This document shows positions 32,087 through 41,330 of a DNA stretch of 42,701 nt, in pieces (within the stretch, counting starts at the first letter, position 1; the number at the start of each line of letters is the position of its first letter). Under the pieces are notes generated by a model, which saw only the letters and a program-made list of their open reading frames with translations, did no database searches and was not told the origin of the DNA. The DNA comes from RACS-047 sp031553855. GTDB taxonomy: Bacteria; Bacillota; Clostridia; Christensenellales; Pumilibacteraceae. The stretch covers positions 1 through 42,701 of the forward strand of contig JAVBKW010000033.1 in assembly GCA_031553855.1 (NCBI GenBank), written 5' to 3'. A program made the position numbers and the translations under genes.

Positions 32087-34675
32087 GTGAATATGCTAAA
32101 TATAAGAGACGAGTTTGAAAAATGGTTAACCGCTTTGGGACATAAAAAGTATGCCCCAGCTTCTGTTTTGGCTTGTCTCGAAAAGGCATCGGAGTATATG
32201 GTTAGCCGCAACATTGTTATAGGTGGGGTATGGACAATCGTCGAGGCGAGAAAGTTTAACGATGTGCGCAACAGAATGATGCGCGATAAGATTTACAAAT
32301 TGTCCGACAAAAGAAATTTCAAACTGTTTGAAAAGATTGCGGCGCTTTATTATAATTTTCTGAATGCAAATGAATTAAAGCTTAAGCCATTGGTTGCAGC
32401 GCAGACGCCAGCAAGTGGCTCGGAAAATCCGCAGGCAGTTGAATCCGAGCCACATGTACAGGATATAAAAAACGAGATGACGATAGCCGAAGCAATAATT
32501 GAGGTCTTGAAAAGCAAGTCGCCTCTTTCATCTATAGAAGTATATAAAGAGATTGTTGCTCGTCGGTTATACACCTTTGGCGCAGCAGCACCAGCAAGCG
32601 TTGTTCTAAATACGCTGATGAATCATAGTGAGAATAATACGTCTTACGACCGTACTAGCAAAAGAAAGTATTTCAAAATCATTTATTTGGTCAATGGAAG
32701 TAAGGCATTCGCATTGAATAAAAGTGAGGAGCAGGCTGTTGTTCAAGAGTCGGATGAGATGCTGACAGCCGAAATTCCTGTTTCAACAGTATCGCAATTT
32801 GATTGGTTTGATGCAATCGTTCAAGCATTCGGCGGTTGGATTTTGACACAGGGGAAATCAACGGCGACTTCAAAGCAATATACTTCAAATATTAAGGTGC
32901 TTGTTTCACGCTACCAAGATGAATTTGAATCTGCAATACAAGAGGTTGACGTAAAGAACAAAATAATGCGATTTATTGAGTTGCTGATTATCAATCCACA
33001 GTTTGCAGAAATTGAGGCGGCTCCCGCACAGCACAACAGGTTCACGGCGGCACTACAAGCACTAAGTGAGTTTTTTGGCAGTCCCATAAAGATAAGAATA
33101 AAGAGCAAGCCAGACATATTAACAGCAAGCAAAACGAAAACAAGAGTTTTCGACACACCAGAAGCAGTCATATATGATTGGGAAAACAACGAGGAATTAT
33201 ATGGTTCAAAGCCTTTTTCTGTGCAGTTTTTTAATACGGACAAGAGAGTTGAAGTGAAAAATTGGACGCAGTTGTTTATAACAATTTGCGAATACATTGT
33301 TGAACGACAGCCGAGTATTGATTTTTTGTTGTGCAACGACAGCTACAGCGGCACACGAATGCTTTGTGCAACTGATGAAACAGAACTTGCAGCCCCTAAG
33401 AAGCTTACCAATGGTCAGTTTGTTGAAACCAATCATAGCTCAAATCGACTGATGAAAATTGCTAAGCTATTTTTGGAATATGCAGGCGAAGATTTGTCTA
33501 AGGTGGTCATAATCTATTATCCTGTCAGCGAGTCAACAGAATCCACATCCGATAGACAAGTAATTGGAAACATTGATGACCTTGAAAAAAAAGTTGTTGA
33601 ATTTGTAAAAACATATCGTTTCAAGGGTGCCAGCCTTGATGAGGTAGTTGAGGGACTTAAAGATAAAAGAGCAAGAGTGCAACGAGCAATACGGGCGGCA
33701 CACAATATCATCGAATTTGGTTTAGACCGATATGTTTATGATGATGAGTTTGTAGATTTGGACGAAGCTCGTGAGGCGATGAAAAGCATTCTGCAAAGAT
33801 ATTTTGCCCGCTTTGATGGTGTCGCAACGAGCAAAATACTGTATGATGCGGTCAAAATAAAACTTGAAGTGTTTTTGAACGATAACGACCTTGACGATGA
33901 GCAAAAAATCTATTGGCTTGCGTGGCATTTTTTTAGTAAGACAGGCGAGGAGAATTATCAATTTTATGCAAACTGTTTTATTTGGGAGATCGAGCCAAAC
34001 TATACGAAATCAATAGGGGGATTGCTTGTCAATCTTGCTAACAATAACGGCGGTTTTTTAAAAAAGGCAGAAGCTATAGACTATCTGAACCAACTCAAGC
34101 TATCCACTCAAATTCAGCAAGCAATGGGTTTTTCGGGCAGCAAGCGTGATTTTCTTTTATATAACGAGGATGAATATTTATATTTTCCGTCAACGGAAAT
34201 TAGCGCAGAAGGTCTGGGTAAAATTCAACAAGCGTTGACTCGGTATTTTGATGACAACCCTGATGAAACATTTATTGTTATTCGTGATATAGATGACAGT
34301 TGGTTGGCATTGTTGCCGCCATTACCGCTTGGTAAACCATGGACGCTACTACTTTTGCAGGATGTTATTTGCCAAAATGATTTGGGTTTTGAAACTATCA
34401 AGTGTTTAAAAGGACAAGATGCAGATACTCTGCAAGCGGCTATTGTAAGAAAAAAAGACCGAATGAGTTTTGCCGATGTAGTCTGGGATTTTTTAAACAA
34501 AAAATATAACTTACCCCGAGAATTTAGTGCAGATGAACTAAGATTTTTGATAAGAGATGCCGGAATGATAGCGGGTAACGAATTGATATATGCGATGCAT
34601 AAGGCTCTTGATGAGCGCAGATTTGTATGGCAAAACAACGATACGCAAGTAAAAGTACTTGCGTTAGCGAGGTGA
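32087..34675 (+). CDS. Large HARE-HTH domain protein of unknown role in a BREX-like operon
   Basis: An 862-aa soluble protein. Residues about 130-200 look like a HARE-HTH winged helix (MTIAEAIIEVLKSKSPLSSI, EVYKEIVARRLYTFG, then the RKYFKI strand), a fold found in restriction, transcription and chromatin proteins. Two helical segments (about 8-95 and 238-332) resemble each other in pattern and recall SAM-like/core-binding domains. Residues about 375-480 carry an NGQFVETNHSSNRLMKIAKL segment that I have the impression of seeing in restriction-linked proteins, without a name for it. The last 280 residues include further winged-helix-like modules. No nuclease, ATPase or methylase motif is visible. 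Start GTG 32087 has GGAAG 7 nt upstream; ATG 32093 is the alternative. Tight spacing to brxP (3 nt) argues for a shared function, probably target recognition. Confidence 0.75.
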   Translation: MNMLNIRDEFEKWLTALGHKKYAPASVLACLEKASEYMVSRNIVIGGVWTIVEARKFNDVRNRMMRDKIYKLSDKRNFKLFEKIAALYYNFLNANELKLKPLVAAQTPASGSENPQAVESEPHVQDIKNEMTIAEAIIEVLKSKSPLSSIEVYKEIVARRLYTFGAAAPASVVLNTLMNHSENNTSYDRTSKRKYFKIIYLVNGSKAFALNKSEEQAVVQESDEMLTAEIPVSTVSQFDWFDAIVQAFGGWILTQGKSTATSKQYTSNIKVLVSRYQDEFESAIQEVDVKNKIMRFIELLIINPQFAEIEAAPAQHNRFTAALQALSEFFGSPIKIRIKSKPDILTASKTKTRVFDTPEAVIYDWENNEELYGSKPFSVQFFNTDKRVEVKNWTQLFITICEYIVERQPSIDFLLCNDSYSGTRMLCATDETELAAPKKLTNGQFVETNHSSNRLMKIAKLFLEYAGEDLSKVVIIYYPVSESTESTSDRQVIGNIDDLEKKVVEFVKTYRFKGASLDEVVEGLKDKRARVQRAIRAAHNIIEFGLDRYVYDDEFVDLDEAREAMKSILQRYFARFDGVATSKILYDAVKIKLEVFLNDNDLDDEQKIYWLAWHFFSKTGEENYQFYANCFIWEIEPNYTKSIGGLLVNLANNNGGFLKKAEAIDYLNQLKLSTQIQQAMGFSGSKRDFLLYNEDEYLYFPSTEISAEGLGKIQQALTRYFDDNPDETFIVIRDIDDSWLALLPPLPLGKPWTLLLLQDVICQNDLGFETIKCLKGQDADTLQAAIVRKKDRMSFADVVWDFLNKKYNLPREFSADELRFLIRDAGMIAGNELIYAMHKALDERRFVWQNNDTQVKVLALAR

Positions 34676-34678
34676 CGG

Positions 34679-37075
34679 ATGTACGGCTATGATTGGACAG
34701 TTAAAAATGGAATATTCCGTCTTTCGATAAGCGGTAAGACAGATGACGAGATAAGACCTGTATTCAAGCAGGAGCTTGATTATTTTGGCTTCAACAAATA
34801 TTGGTCGTATCCAGATACGGACAAGCCCTTGCTGTGGGCAAAAAATGTGCGTTGGTATATTGTAAACGGCGAAGTGGTTGCGGAAGCAAGGGGCGGAGGC
34901 TTTTATACCAAGCCTAAAATTACCATTACCCAAAAAGATTTGAGATTAGAGCCGATAAACATAGATTTCCTTTGGAAAGAAAATATTGAAACGATGAAGG
35001 CTCTTGAACAGAAAGCAGTTTTGTTCGTTCGCAAAAATTATGAAAAATTCAAGAAACTTGGTTACAAGTTTGTGTGTGCATTCAGCGGAGGCAAAGACTC
35101 ATTAGTTTTATTGGACTTGGTCAGTAAAGCACTTTCGCCCGATGAATTCTATGTGATTTTTGGCGACACGGGAATGGAATTATCTAGCACATATGAGGCG
35201 GTCGAGCGAGCGAAAAAGAGATACCCCAATCTAAATTTTATTGAGGCCGCAACTTGTCACATGACGCCAGAACAAACATGGAAAGCCTTTGGTCCCCCCG
35301 GACGTCGTATGCGGTGGTGCTGCGCTGTTCATAAGTCAACACCTACAATATTAAGGATAAGAGAAGCAACGGGTGATTATAATGCTAAAGCAGTAATTTG
35401 CGACGGCATACGCGCTGAGGAAAGCACTCAGCGGGCTGGATATGAGCAAAAACCTGATTGGAACGAAGGAGTTATTGTTGGCGCAAAAAACATCAATCAA
35501 GTTAATTGTAGCCCGATTTACAAATGGAATGCAGCGGAAGTATTCCTATATCTGCTTGCGAATGACTTGATTATTAACGATGCATATAGAGTTGGGCTTT
35601 ATCGCGTTGGTTGCAAGATATGTCCTATGTCATCAAATTGGTGGGATGGAATTGCTAACGATATTTATAAGGACGAGCTAAGTTCGCTATTAACGCCAGT
35701 TGAGGAATACGCAAAGAAAACAAAGCCCGAAACAGAAGTCGCAAAATTTATTGAATCAGGCGGTTGGAAAGCAAGAATGGGCGGACGAGGTTTGGCAAAT
35801 GGAGGTAACCGTATAACCGAGGTAGTTGATGGCGACTCAATAAGATTTCTTTTTTCTGCTCAAACAAACGGATATGTTCAAGTAGCACCGATTATCGGCA
35901 AAATTGTTGCACGAACAGAAAGCGGCTTTACACACATGATAGATGGCACAAGCTTTGAATGTGCAGTCGAAAACCTAAGTGATGGAAATCAGCGTGTAAC
36001 ATATAAGCCATACTCTAAAATGGACAGATTTGTGATAAGTAAAATTCGTGGCATTGTTAATAAGGCAGCATATTGTTGTGGGTGCAAGGTGTGCATAGTT
36101 CAATGTCCTAACGAGGCTTTTATTATCAAAGACAATGGCAACATATTTATTAGAGAAAATAAGTGTTGCCATTGCGGAAAGTGCATTTCGTTTTGTGGCA
36201 AAGGATGCCTTGTCGCAAAATCTTTATCAGTTACTGGAGGGAGTTTCATGGATTTATCAGGAATTAATCGATACCAACACTTTGGCTTGAGAAAAGCGTG
36301 GCTGGAGCATTTTTTTGAACTTAGAAGTGAATGCTTCATTAAAAAAGACCAATTAGGTAACAGGCAATATGATGCCTTAAAAGTTTGGCTTCGAGAGGCA
36401 GGATTACTTTCAACAGCAAACCGAGGTGAAAAGATTGGTCAACCTACGGAGTTATTTGACAAGCTTGTTGCTATTGGACAAGATGCGTATATGCCACTAA
36501 CTTGGGCTGTAATTTGGATAAACCTTGCATATAATTCGAAGATTGCAAGATGGTACATGATACATGAGCCGTTGGGAGTCAGCTACAATAAAGGCGACTT
36601 GATAGTTGCATTGGGCGATGAATACTCTGAAAGCACAAGAGATAATGCTGTAACGGCTTTATTGGAAACATTCCGTAACAGTCCTATTGGTGACGCGTTG
36701 AAACAAGGCATCTCGTTCCAATCGGGTGGCACATGGCGGTATAAACGGCAAGGGTGGGAACACCCTGATGCGGTGGCTGTTCTTTACGCTTTGTATCGTT
36801 TTGCAGAAGAAACGGGTCGGTACGCATTTGCACTTTCGCAGCTTGATGAACAGCGAAAAAGTGGTGAGGCAAAAGGGATGGATCCTATCGTTATCTTTGG
36901 GATTGCAGCCGAAGGTTTCAAGGAAATTCTCAAAGAGATTGCAGTACATTACGGTGATTATATCAAAGTATCATTTCAAGCGGGGCTTGACAATGTAGCG
37001 TTAATAGAAAGCATCAAATCAATTGATGTTTTAGACCTTGCAAACAATAACATAGGAGAAAACGATAATGGCTAA
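34679..37075 (+). CDS. brxP: BrxP-like protein: PAPS-reductase, double [4Fe-4S] and DUF4007 fusion
   Basis: A 798-aa protein with three parts. An N-terminal region (about 1-110) precedes an ATP-pyrophosphatase/PAPS-reductase domain with the PP-loop AFSGGKDS (134-141), FGDTGMELSSTY, and cysteines at 193, 214-215, 312 and 315. A bacterial ferredoxin module follows with two CxxCxxCxxxC motifs (Cys466/469/472/476 and 496/499/502/506). The C-terminal part (about 528-790) is DUF4007-like (INRYQHFGLRKAWLEHFF). In type 4 BREX the PAPS-reductase protein BrxP replaces the methyltransferase, and related proteins (DndC, SspD) insert sulfur into DNA. A sulfur-based or nucleotide-activating DNA modification is therefore inferred. 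GAGGTGA lies 3 nt before ATG 34679. The gene overlaps brxC by 8 nt. No cysteine desulfurase gene is in the window. Confidence 0.85.
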   Translation: MYGYDWTVKNGIFRLSISGKTDDEIRPVFKQELDYFGFNKYWSYPDTDKPLLWAKNVRWYIVNGEVVAEARGGGFYTKPKITITQKDLRLEPINIDFLWKENIETMKALEQKAVLFVRKNYEKFKKLGYKFVCAFSGGKDSLVLLDLVSKALSPDEFYVIFGDTGMELSSTYEAVERAKKRYPNLNFIEAATCHMTPEQTWKAFGPPGRRMRWCCAVHKSTPTILRIREATGDYNAKAVICDGIRAEESTQRAGYEQKPDWNEGVIVGAKNINQVNCSPIYKWNAAEVFLYLLANDLIINDAYRVGLYRVGCKICPMSSNWWDGIANDIYKDELSSLLTPVEEYAKKTKPETEVAKFIESGGWKARMGGRGLANGGNRITEVVDGDSIRFLFSAQTNGYVQVAPIIGKIVARTESGFTHMIDGTSFECAVENLSDGNQRVTYKPYSKMDRFVISKIRGIVNKAAYCCGCKVCIVQCPNEAFIIKDNGNIFIRENKCCHCGKCISFCGKGCLVAKSLSVTGGSFMDLSGINRYQHFGLRKAWLEHFFELRSECFIKKDQLGNRQYDALKVWLREAGLLSTANRGEKIGQPTELFDKLVAIGQDAYMPLTWAVIWINLAYNSKIARWYMIHEPLGVSYNKGDLIVALGDEYSESTRDNAVTALLETFRNSPIGDALKQGISFQSGGTWRYKRQGWEHPDAVAVLYALYRFAEETGRYAFALSQLDEQRKSGEAKGMDPIVIFGIAAEGFKEILKEIAVHYGDYIKVSFQAGLDNVALIESIKSIDVLDLANNNIGENDNG

Positions 37076-40000
37076 GTATAGTACCTACATCGAACTTGAT
37101 CCAAAGTACGAATCAGTTGTCGATCTCACAAGTGAAGAGCGACATCCGGGGTTATGGCGCGATTATATTGTTCATGACGATATGGCAAAAGCGATGGAAA
37201 AAATCTGTGAGTCATTCAAAAATGACGACCCGGACAAAAGGCGTTCGTTTTGGATTCACGGAACATATGGAACAGGGAAAAGTTACTCCGCACTAGTTTT
37301 GAAGCATATGTTTGAGGATAGCATTGCGGAAATAATGCCATTTTTGAAAAAGCCAAAATTAAGCATGTATGAAAGAAAATTCACCGCCATTCGAGAGAAA
37401 GGTGAGTTTTTGGTTGTTTGGCGGAGCGGAGTAACGGGAATATCCACCGAAACACAATTACTTATGGCAGCCGAAATGTCTATAAGAGAGGCACTTAAGA
37501 AAAAATTCGGCAATGCCGCATATTATGGCACAAAATCTTTACATGATGTTATAGAGGAAAAACTTAATGACCGTGCTATCAACTGGGATGCAATTTTTGA
37601 AGATCCTGCAAACGGACTCTGTGACGATGCAAATTCTATGGATGAAATCCGCGAAAGAGTAAAGCAAGAAGCGGAGCAAGCAAGAGCGGCGATAGCGGCA
37701 GGCCAAGATTTCAGAGCAGAGCAGACTTTGTCGCAAATCGCTAAGATAATTTTGAACAAAGGGTGGGCATTGACTGCCACCATCGAACAATTTGAGGCGT
37801 GGGTAAAAGATGTAATCAAAAATAATGGGAAACTCAAAGACGGCGGCATTATGTTTATTTGGGATGAGTTTACCAAATTTCTTAGCAACGGTGACACGAA
37901 TGCATTGCAGAGATTATCTGAACTTTGTAAGACCTCACCTTTATTTATGGCCTTTATTGTGCATCGTGAACCATCATTTATTGAAAAAATTGGTGAACAA
38001 GAATACGAAAGGATCTTTGAACATAGATACCACGAGTTGGAATTTAATATTTCACAGGATGCAGCGTATGTGTTAATTGGCGAAACAATAATTCCACGTC
38101 CGGGACATGAATCTAATTGGCAGGTGATTAAGGAAAGATTATTAAAAGGGATTACACCTTCAGATTTTCTTGAATTGAGCAATTCGGGAGCAAAGCCTAT
38201 TGAGCAAATCAGAAAGGTATTTCCTGTACACCCGATGACATTACGCTTATTGACAACGGTTGTCCAAAACTTTGCGGCAAGCGAAAGAACATTGTTTAGG
38301 TTCATGAAAGACCCCGTTGGCAAATCAGGCTTCCCGTATTTTATCGAAAACAATAACGAGGACGAGTGGGCATGGCTGACCCCTGATTTTTTATGGGACT
38401 ATTTCTTTATGAATAGTAGTGACCTTAGAGATGCTGGTAGTGAAGCGGCTAAAGCATATAGGCACTATAATCGTACAATAGAAGAGGGGCTTCTTTCCGA
38501 ACCCGACAGCAACGCAATGCATGTGTTCAAAGCTGCAATGCTATTGATTGCGGTGCTAAGCACAAAAGCAGGACTCGTCAAAAATCGTACGGTTGATCAT
38601 CGATTGACACCAACAAGAGAAATTCTTTACAAATGTTTTCAAGGACAATTGGACAAATCGCAAGTCGATGACGCTTTACGTGGGCTTGTGGACAGCAAAA
38701 TTATTCGTCTTGATGAGATTATGAACGGCAGGGATGCCAGACTTGAATTACCGTATACGGGTGATGGAGGGGATAGATTTGCTCCGGAATTAAAAAAAAT
38801 AAAAACGGAAAATACGCGGTATAAGCTATTCATTAAAAGCGGCATCTTTGCAAAAGCGATAGAGGAAAAGTTGTGGGATAAAAACCTTGCTACTTTTAAC
38901 AGAGTCTACATTACTTGTGCCGCAAATGATACTCGGTCAATAGAAACTAGACTTGCTGAGGTTAGAACCGAACTGAGCAAATGCCCTTACAAAATAGGTA
39001 TTCTTGCTGTTGCAATTGCAGACGCTGAAGAATATCAGCCTTTGCTTGAAAAACTTAAAAACATTGCATTTAGCGACACTACCGGCAGATTGTTCGTTTG
39101 TGCGTTGAAGGAAGCATTGACTGCATCAATTTTAGAGGAATGGTATACGGCAAAGACATATGAGGCTTTGGCTCGGGAGGATGGCAAAGGCAATAGTGGC
39201 GATGCAAAAGCAGATGAGGCGGATGAGAAAGTTCAAATTTGGGCATCAAGTGCTATGGGCGATGTCATTGCTGCGTTTTATAGAGATAAGTTTTATTCCT
39301 CAATTCAGGGACGTGACCAATTGCGCAAGTTTGTAGAAAATGATGTGATATTTACCGTCTACCAATATGCACCTGAGCGCATTGTTTCTGTAAAAACGGC
39401 ATTCAATCCAGCAAGAGAGGATGCAGTTTATTCGGCTATTGCTCCGTCAAAAGCACCAAGCAATCAACAGGTGGCTAATATTGTCAATGGACTAAAAGCT
39501 TGTGGTATTTTTGGAGCAACCTCAATATCCGACATTGAGAACAATAGGGGTTCTGTGCAAGCGAGCGCAATGGCTGAGATAGCCAAGACGATTCGCACTA
39601 TGCTCTCAGATGGAGCGGCAAAAGTCGCACTTGACGAATTGTGGAGCAAACTACAAGCCCCGCCTTTTGGGATGTACAATACACTCACCTCGGCATATAT
39701 TTTAGGCTTCATTTTCAAGTTCTATGTCAATCGTGAATTTCATTGGTATGACGGCATTCAAACGACACCGCTATCCGAAAAAGACACGGCGAAAATGGTG
39801 CATATGATGTGCCAAGAGAAAACACCTAATCATTACTTGTCGGCAGGTACAGAGGCATGGCGACTTTTCAGAGAATACATTCAATATATTTTTGGGCTTT
39901 CCGATGCAGAGAGTGCGAATGAGATTGAATCTAAGAAACATGTTCGCATTAAGGTAACCGAGAACGGCACACCTTTTTGGGTCGTGAAATATATGTGCGA

Positions 40001-41330
40001 TGATGCGTTTGGCGGCATTGAGGACAAAACGGCGGCAGGGAAAATTATTAATAACATTGTCTCATTTATTATAGACGACAACACGACAGATGAAGTGATG
40101 TTGGATGTGACAACCGCATTCACCGGTAAGGGTCGCCTCAAAAAAACACTTCGTGATTTGTACGCAAATAAAACTTCGTGCTATGAGGCTTTTATTGGTT
40201 TTGTCAACGACCGCAATAGCGATTTAGAGGAATTGGTTAAGGCAATAGGTCTCAATCGGAACGATTTTATTGATGCATTGAAGCAGTGTATGTCGGGCTC
40301 AACATGGCTTTGGAGCGAGGATGATGTTGCTGAGAGACTAACTGGGCTTGAGCTTGATTTTAGGATAATTGAGGTTTTGTGCAACGCAACAGATACAAAG
40401 AAAAAGACAATAGATGCAATTGCTTTGATTTTGCTAAACAAACTGGATAAATTGAAAGTGCCGGGCAAGGTTTTGGAATCAATGGGATACGATTTTACTG
40501 AGGCTCTGCGAGCTATGCACAATATTGCGATTGGTAGAATAAGCAATCTGGCTCTGGATGACAAGCGCCGTTATCTTGAAGTGTTGAAAGCAGGCGCAAA
40601 AAGCGTTTGGTTACGACTTTCGGCTGAGAAAGAAACCATAAAGGATTATGTTTCCAAGAAAGGTCATACGCTAACAGATAACGAAACAGAAAGAATATTT
40701 AGCGAGTTGAAGCTGCAAGAGTACGACTACAACGAAACATTATTTGATTCGGATATTTGCTCAATGCTTGAGCAAATTGGCGATGTAAGGCGGAAAAATG
40801 ACATACGGCGAATTTGGTTTGAAAAGAGTGGATACGAAACGGTAAATGAATGGTGCAACCATCATGCTTTGTCGATTTTATGGCTCTTACCGAGCGGTGC
40901 GCACGATGCTATTAGAATTATACGAGATGTTCACAACAAAATGGCTTTAAGTTTTGATGAAGTAAAGAGGGCGCATGAATATATAACAACGGCAGATTTA
41001 TCTATATTAAAAAACAGCATTGAAATCAGCAACGCTTTGTTTAGAGGGATAGGCGAAAAATATAGAAAAATCTTTACTGCAAAGAGTAATGTTGTCGTTT
41101 CTCGTCTGCGTAGCGAGGTCACATCTGATGCTTATAGTTGGGCTACGAAAGTAGGCGAAATACAAGCTGTTATTGACAAGCTTTTGTACGATGAAGGTTT
41201 GAAACTAAAAGGAAATATTGAGCGTATCATTGAATCGTCGGATGCAAAAGTATTGCGAGAACATATACTTAGTCTTTTGGACGAACACCCAGAACTCTAT
41301 GCATATTTTATGGAGGACATCAAAAAATGA
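37068..41330 (+). CDS. brxC: BrxC/PglY-like P-loop ATPase of a type 4 BREX system
   Basis: A 1420-aa cytosolic ATPase. Walker A is GTYGTGKS (65-72), within FWIHGTYGTGKSYSALVLKH. Walker B is GIMFIWDEFTKFL, with Asp266-Glu267. An R-rich sensor-like stretch follows. Most of the remaining sequence, about 1100 residues, is helical with no other motif I can name. Length, P-loop context and position between the PAPS-reductase gene and the putative pglZ match BrxC/PglY, the large ATPase present in all BREX types. AGGAG (37054-37058) precedes ATG 37068. The TGA overlaps the ATG of the next gene (ATGA). Codon choice is AT-richer than in the housekeeping genes. Confidence 0.85.
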   Translation: MAKYSTYIELDPKYESVVDLTSEERHPGLWRDYIVHDDMAKAMEKICESFKNDDPDKRRSFWIHGTYGTGKSYSALVLKHMFEDSIAEIMPFLKKPKLSMYERKFTAIREKGEFLVVWRSGVTGISTETQLLMAAEMSIREALKKKFGNAAYYGTKSLHDVIEEKLNDRAINWDAIFEDPANGLCDDANSMDEIRERVKQEAEQARAAIAAGQDFRAEQTLSQIAKIILNKGWALTATIEQFEAWVKDVIKNNGKLKDGGIMFIWDEFTKFLSNGDTNALQRLSELCKTSPLFMAFIVHREPSFIEKIGEQEYERIFEHRYHELEFNISQDAAYVLIGETIIPRPGHESNWQVIKERLLKGITPSDFLELSNSGAKPIEQIRKVFPVHPMTLRLLTTVVQNFAASERTLFRFMKDPVGKSGFPYFIENNNEDEWAWLTPDFLWDYFFMNSSDLRDAGSEAAKAYRHYNRTIEEGLLSEPDSNAMHVFKAAMLLIAVLSTKAGLVKNRTVDHRLTPTREILYKCFQGQLDKSQVDDALRGLVDSKIIRLDEIMNGRDARLELPYTGDGGDRFAPELKKIKTENTRYKLFIKSGIFAKAIEEKLWDKNLATFNRVYITCAANDTRSIETRLAEVRTELSKCPYKIGILAVAIADAEEYQPLLEKLKNIAFSDTTGRLFVCALKEALTASILEEWYTAKTYEALAREDGKGNSGDAKADEADEKVQIWASSAMGDVIAAFYRDKFYSSIQGRDQLRKFVENDVIFTVYQYAPERIVSVKTAFNPAREDAVYSAIAPSKAPSNQQVANIVNGLKACGIFGATSISDIENNRGSVQASAMAEIAKTIRTMLSDGAAKVALDELWSKLQAPPFGMYNTLTSAYILGFIFKFYVNREFHWYDGIQTTPLSEKDTAKMVHMMCQEKTPNHYLSAGTEAWRLFREYIQYIFGLSDAESANEIESKKHVRIKVTENGTPFWVVKYMCDDAFGGIEDKTAAGKIINNIVSFIIDDNTTDEVMLDVTTAFTGKGRLKKTLRDLYANKTSCYEAFIGFVNDRNSDLEELVKAIGLNRNDFIDALKQCMSGSTWLWSEDDVAERLTGLELDFRIIEVLCNATDTKKKTIDAIALILLNKLDKLKVPGKVLESMGYDFTEALRAMHNIAIGRISNLALDDKRRYLEVLKAGAKSVWLRLSAEKETIKDYVSKKGHTLTDNETERIFSELKLQEYDYNETLFDSDICSMLEQIGDVRRKNDIRRIWFEKSGYETVNEWCNHHALSILWLLPSGAHDAIRIIRDVHNKMALSFDEVKRAHEYITTADLSILKNSIEISNALFRGIGEKYRKIFTAKSNVVVSRLRSEVTSDAYSWATKVGEIQAVIDKLLYDEGLKLKGNIERIIESSDAKVLREHILSLLDEHPELYAYFMEDIKK

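Noticed and set aside
37523..38353. 276-aa minus-strand open frame inside brxC
   Set aside because: It is entirely antisense to a well-supported P-loop ATPase gene, with a low-complexity Ser/Leu/Asn-rich translation.
34679..41330. Dnd or Ssp phosphorothioation system instead of BREX
   Set aside because: The PAPS-reductase protein alone would fit, but the neighbours are a BrxC-sized ATPase and a PglZ-like gene rather than DndB/D/E or SspB/C. Type 4 BREX is the better match, though the two share chemistry.
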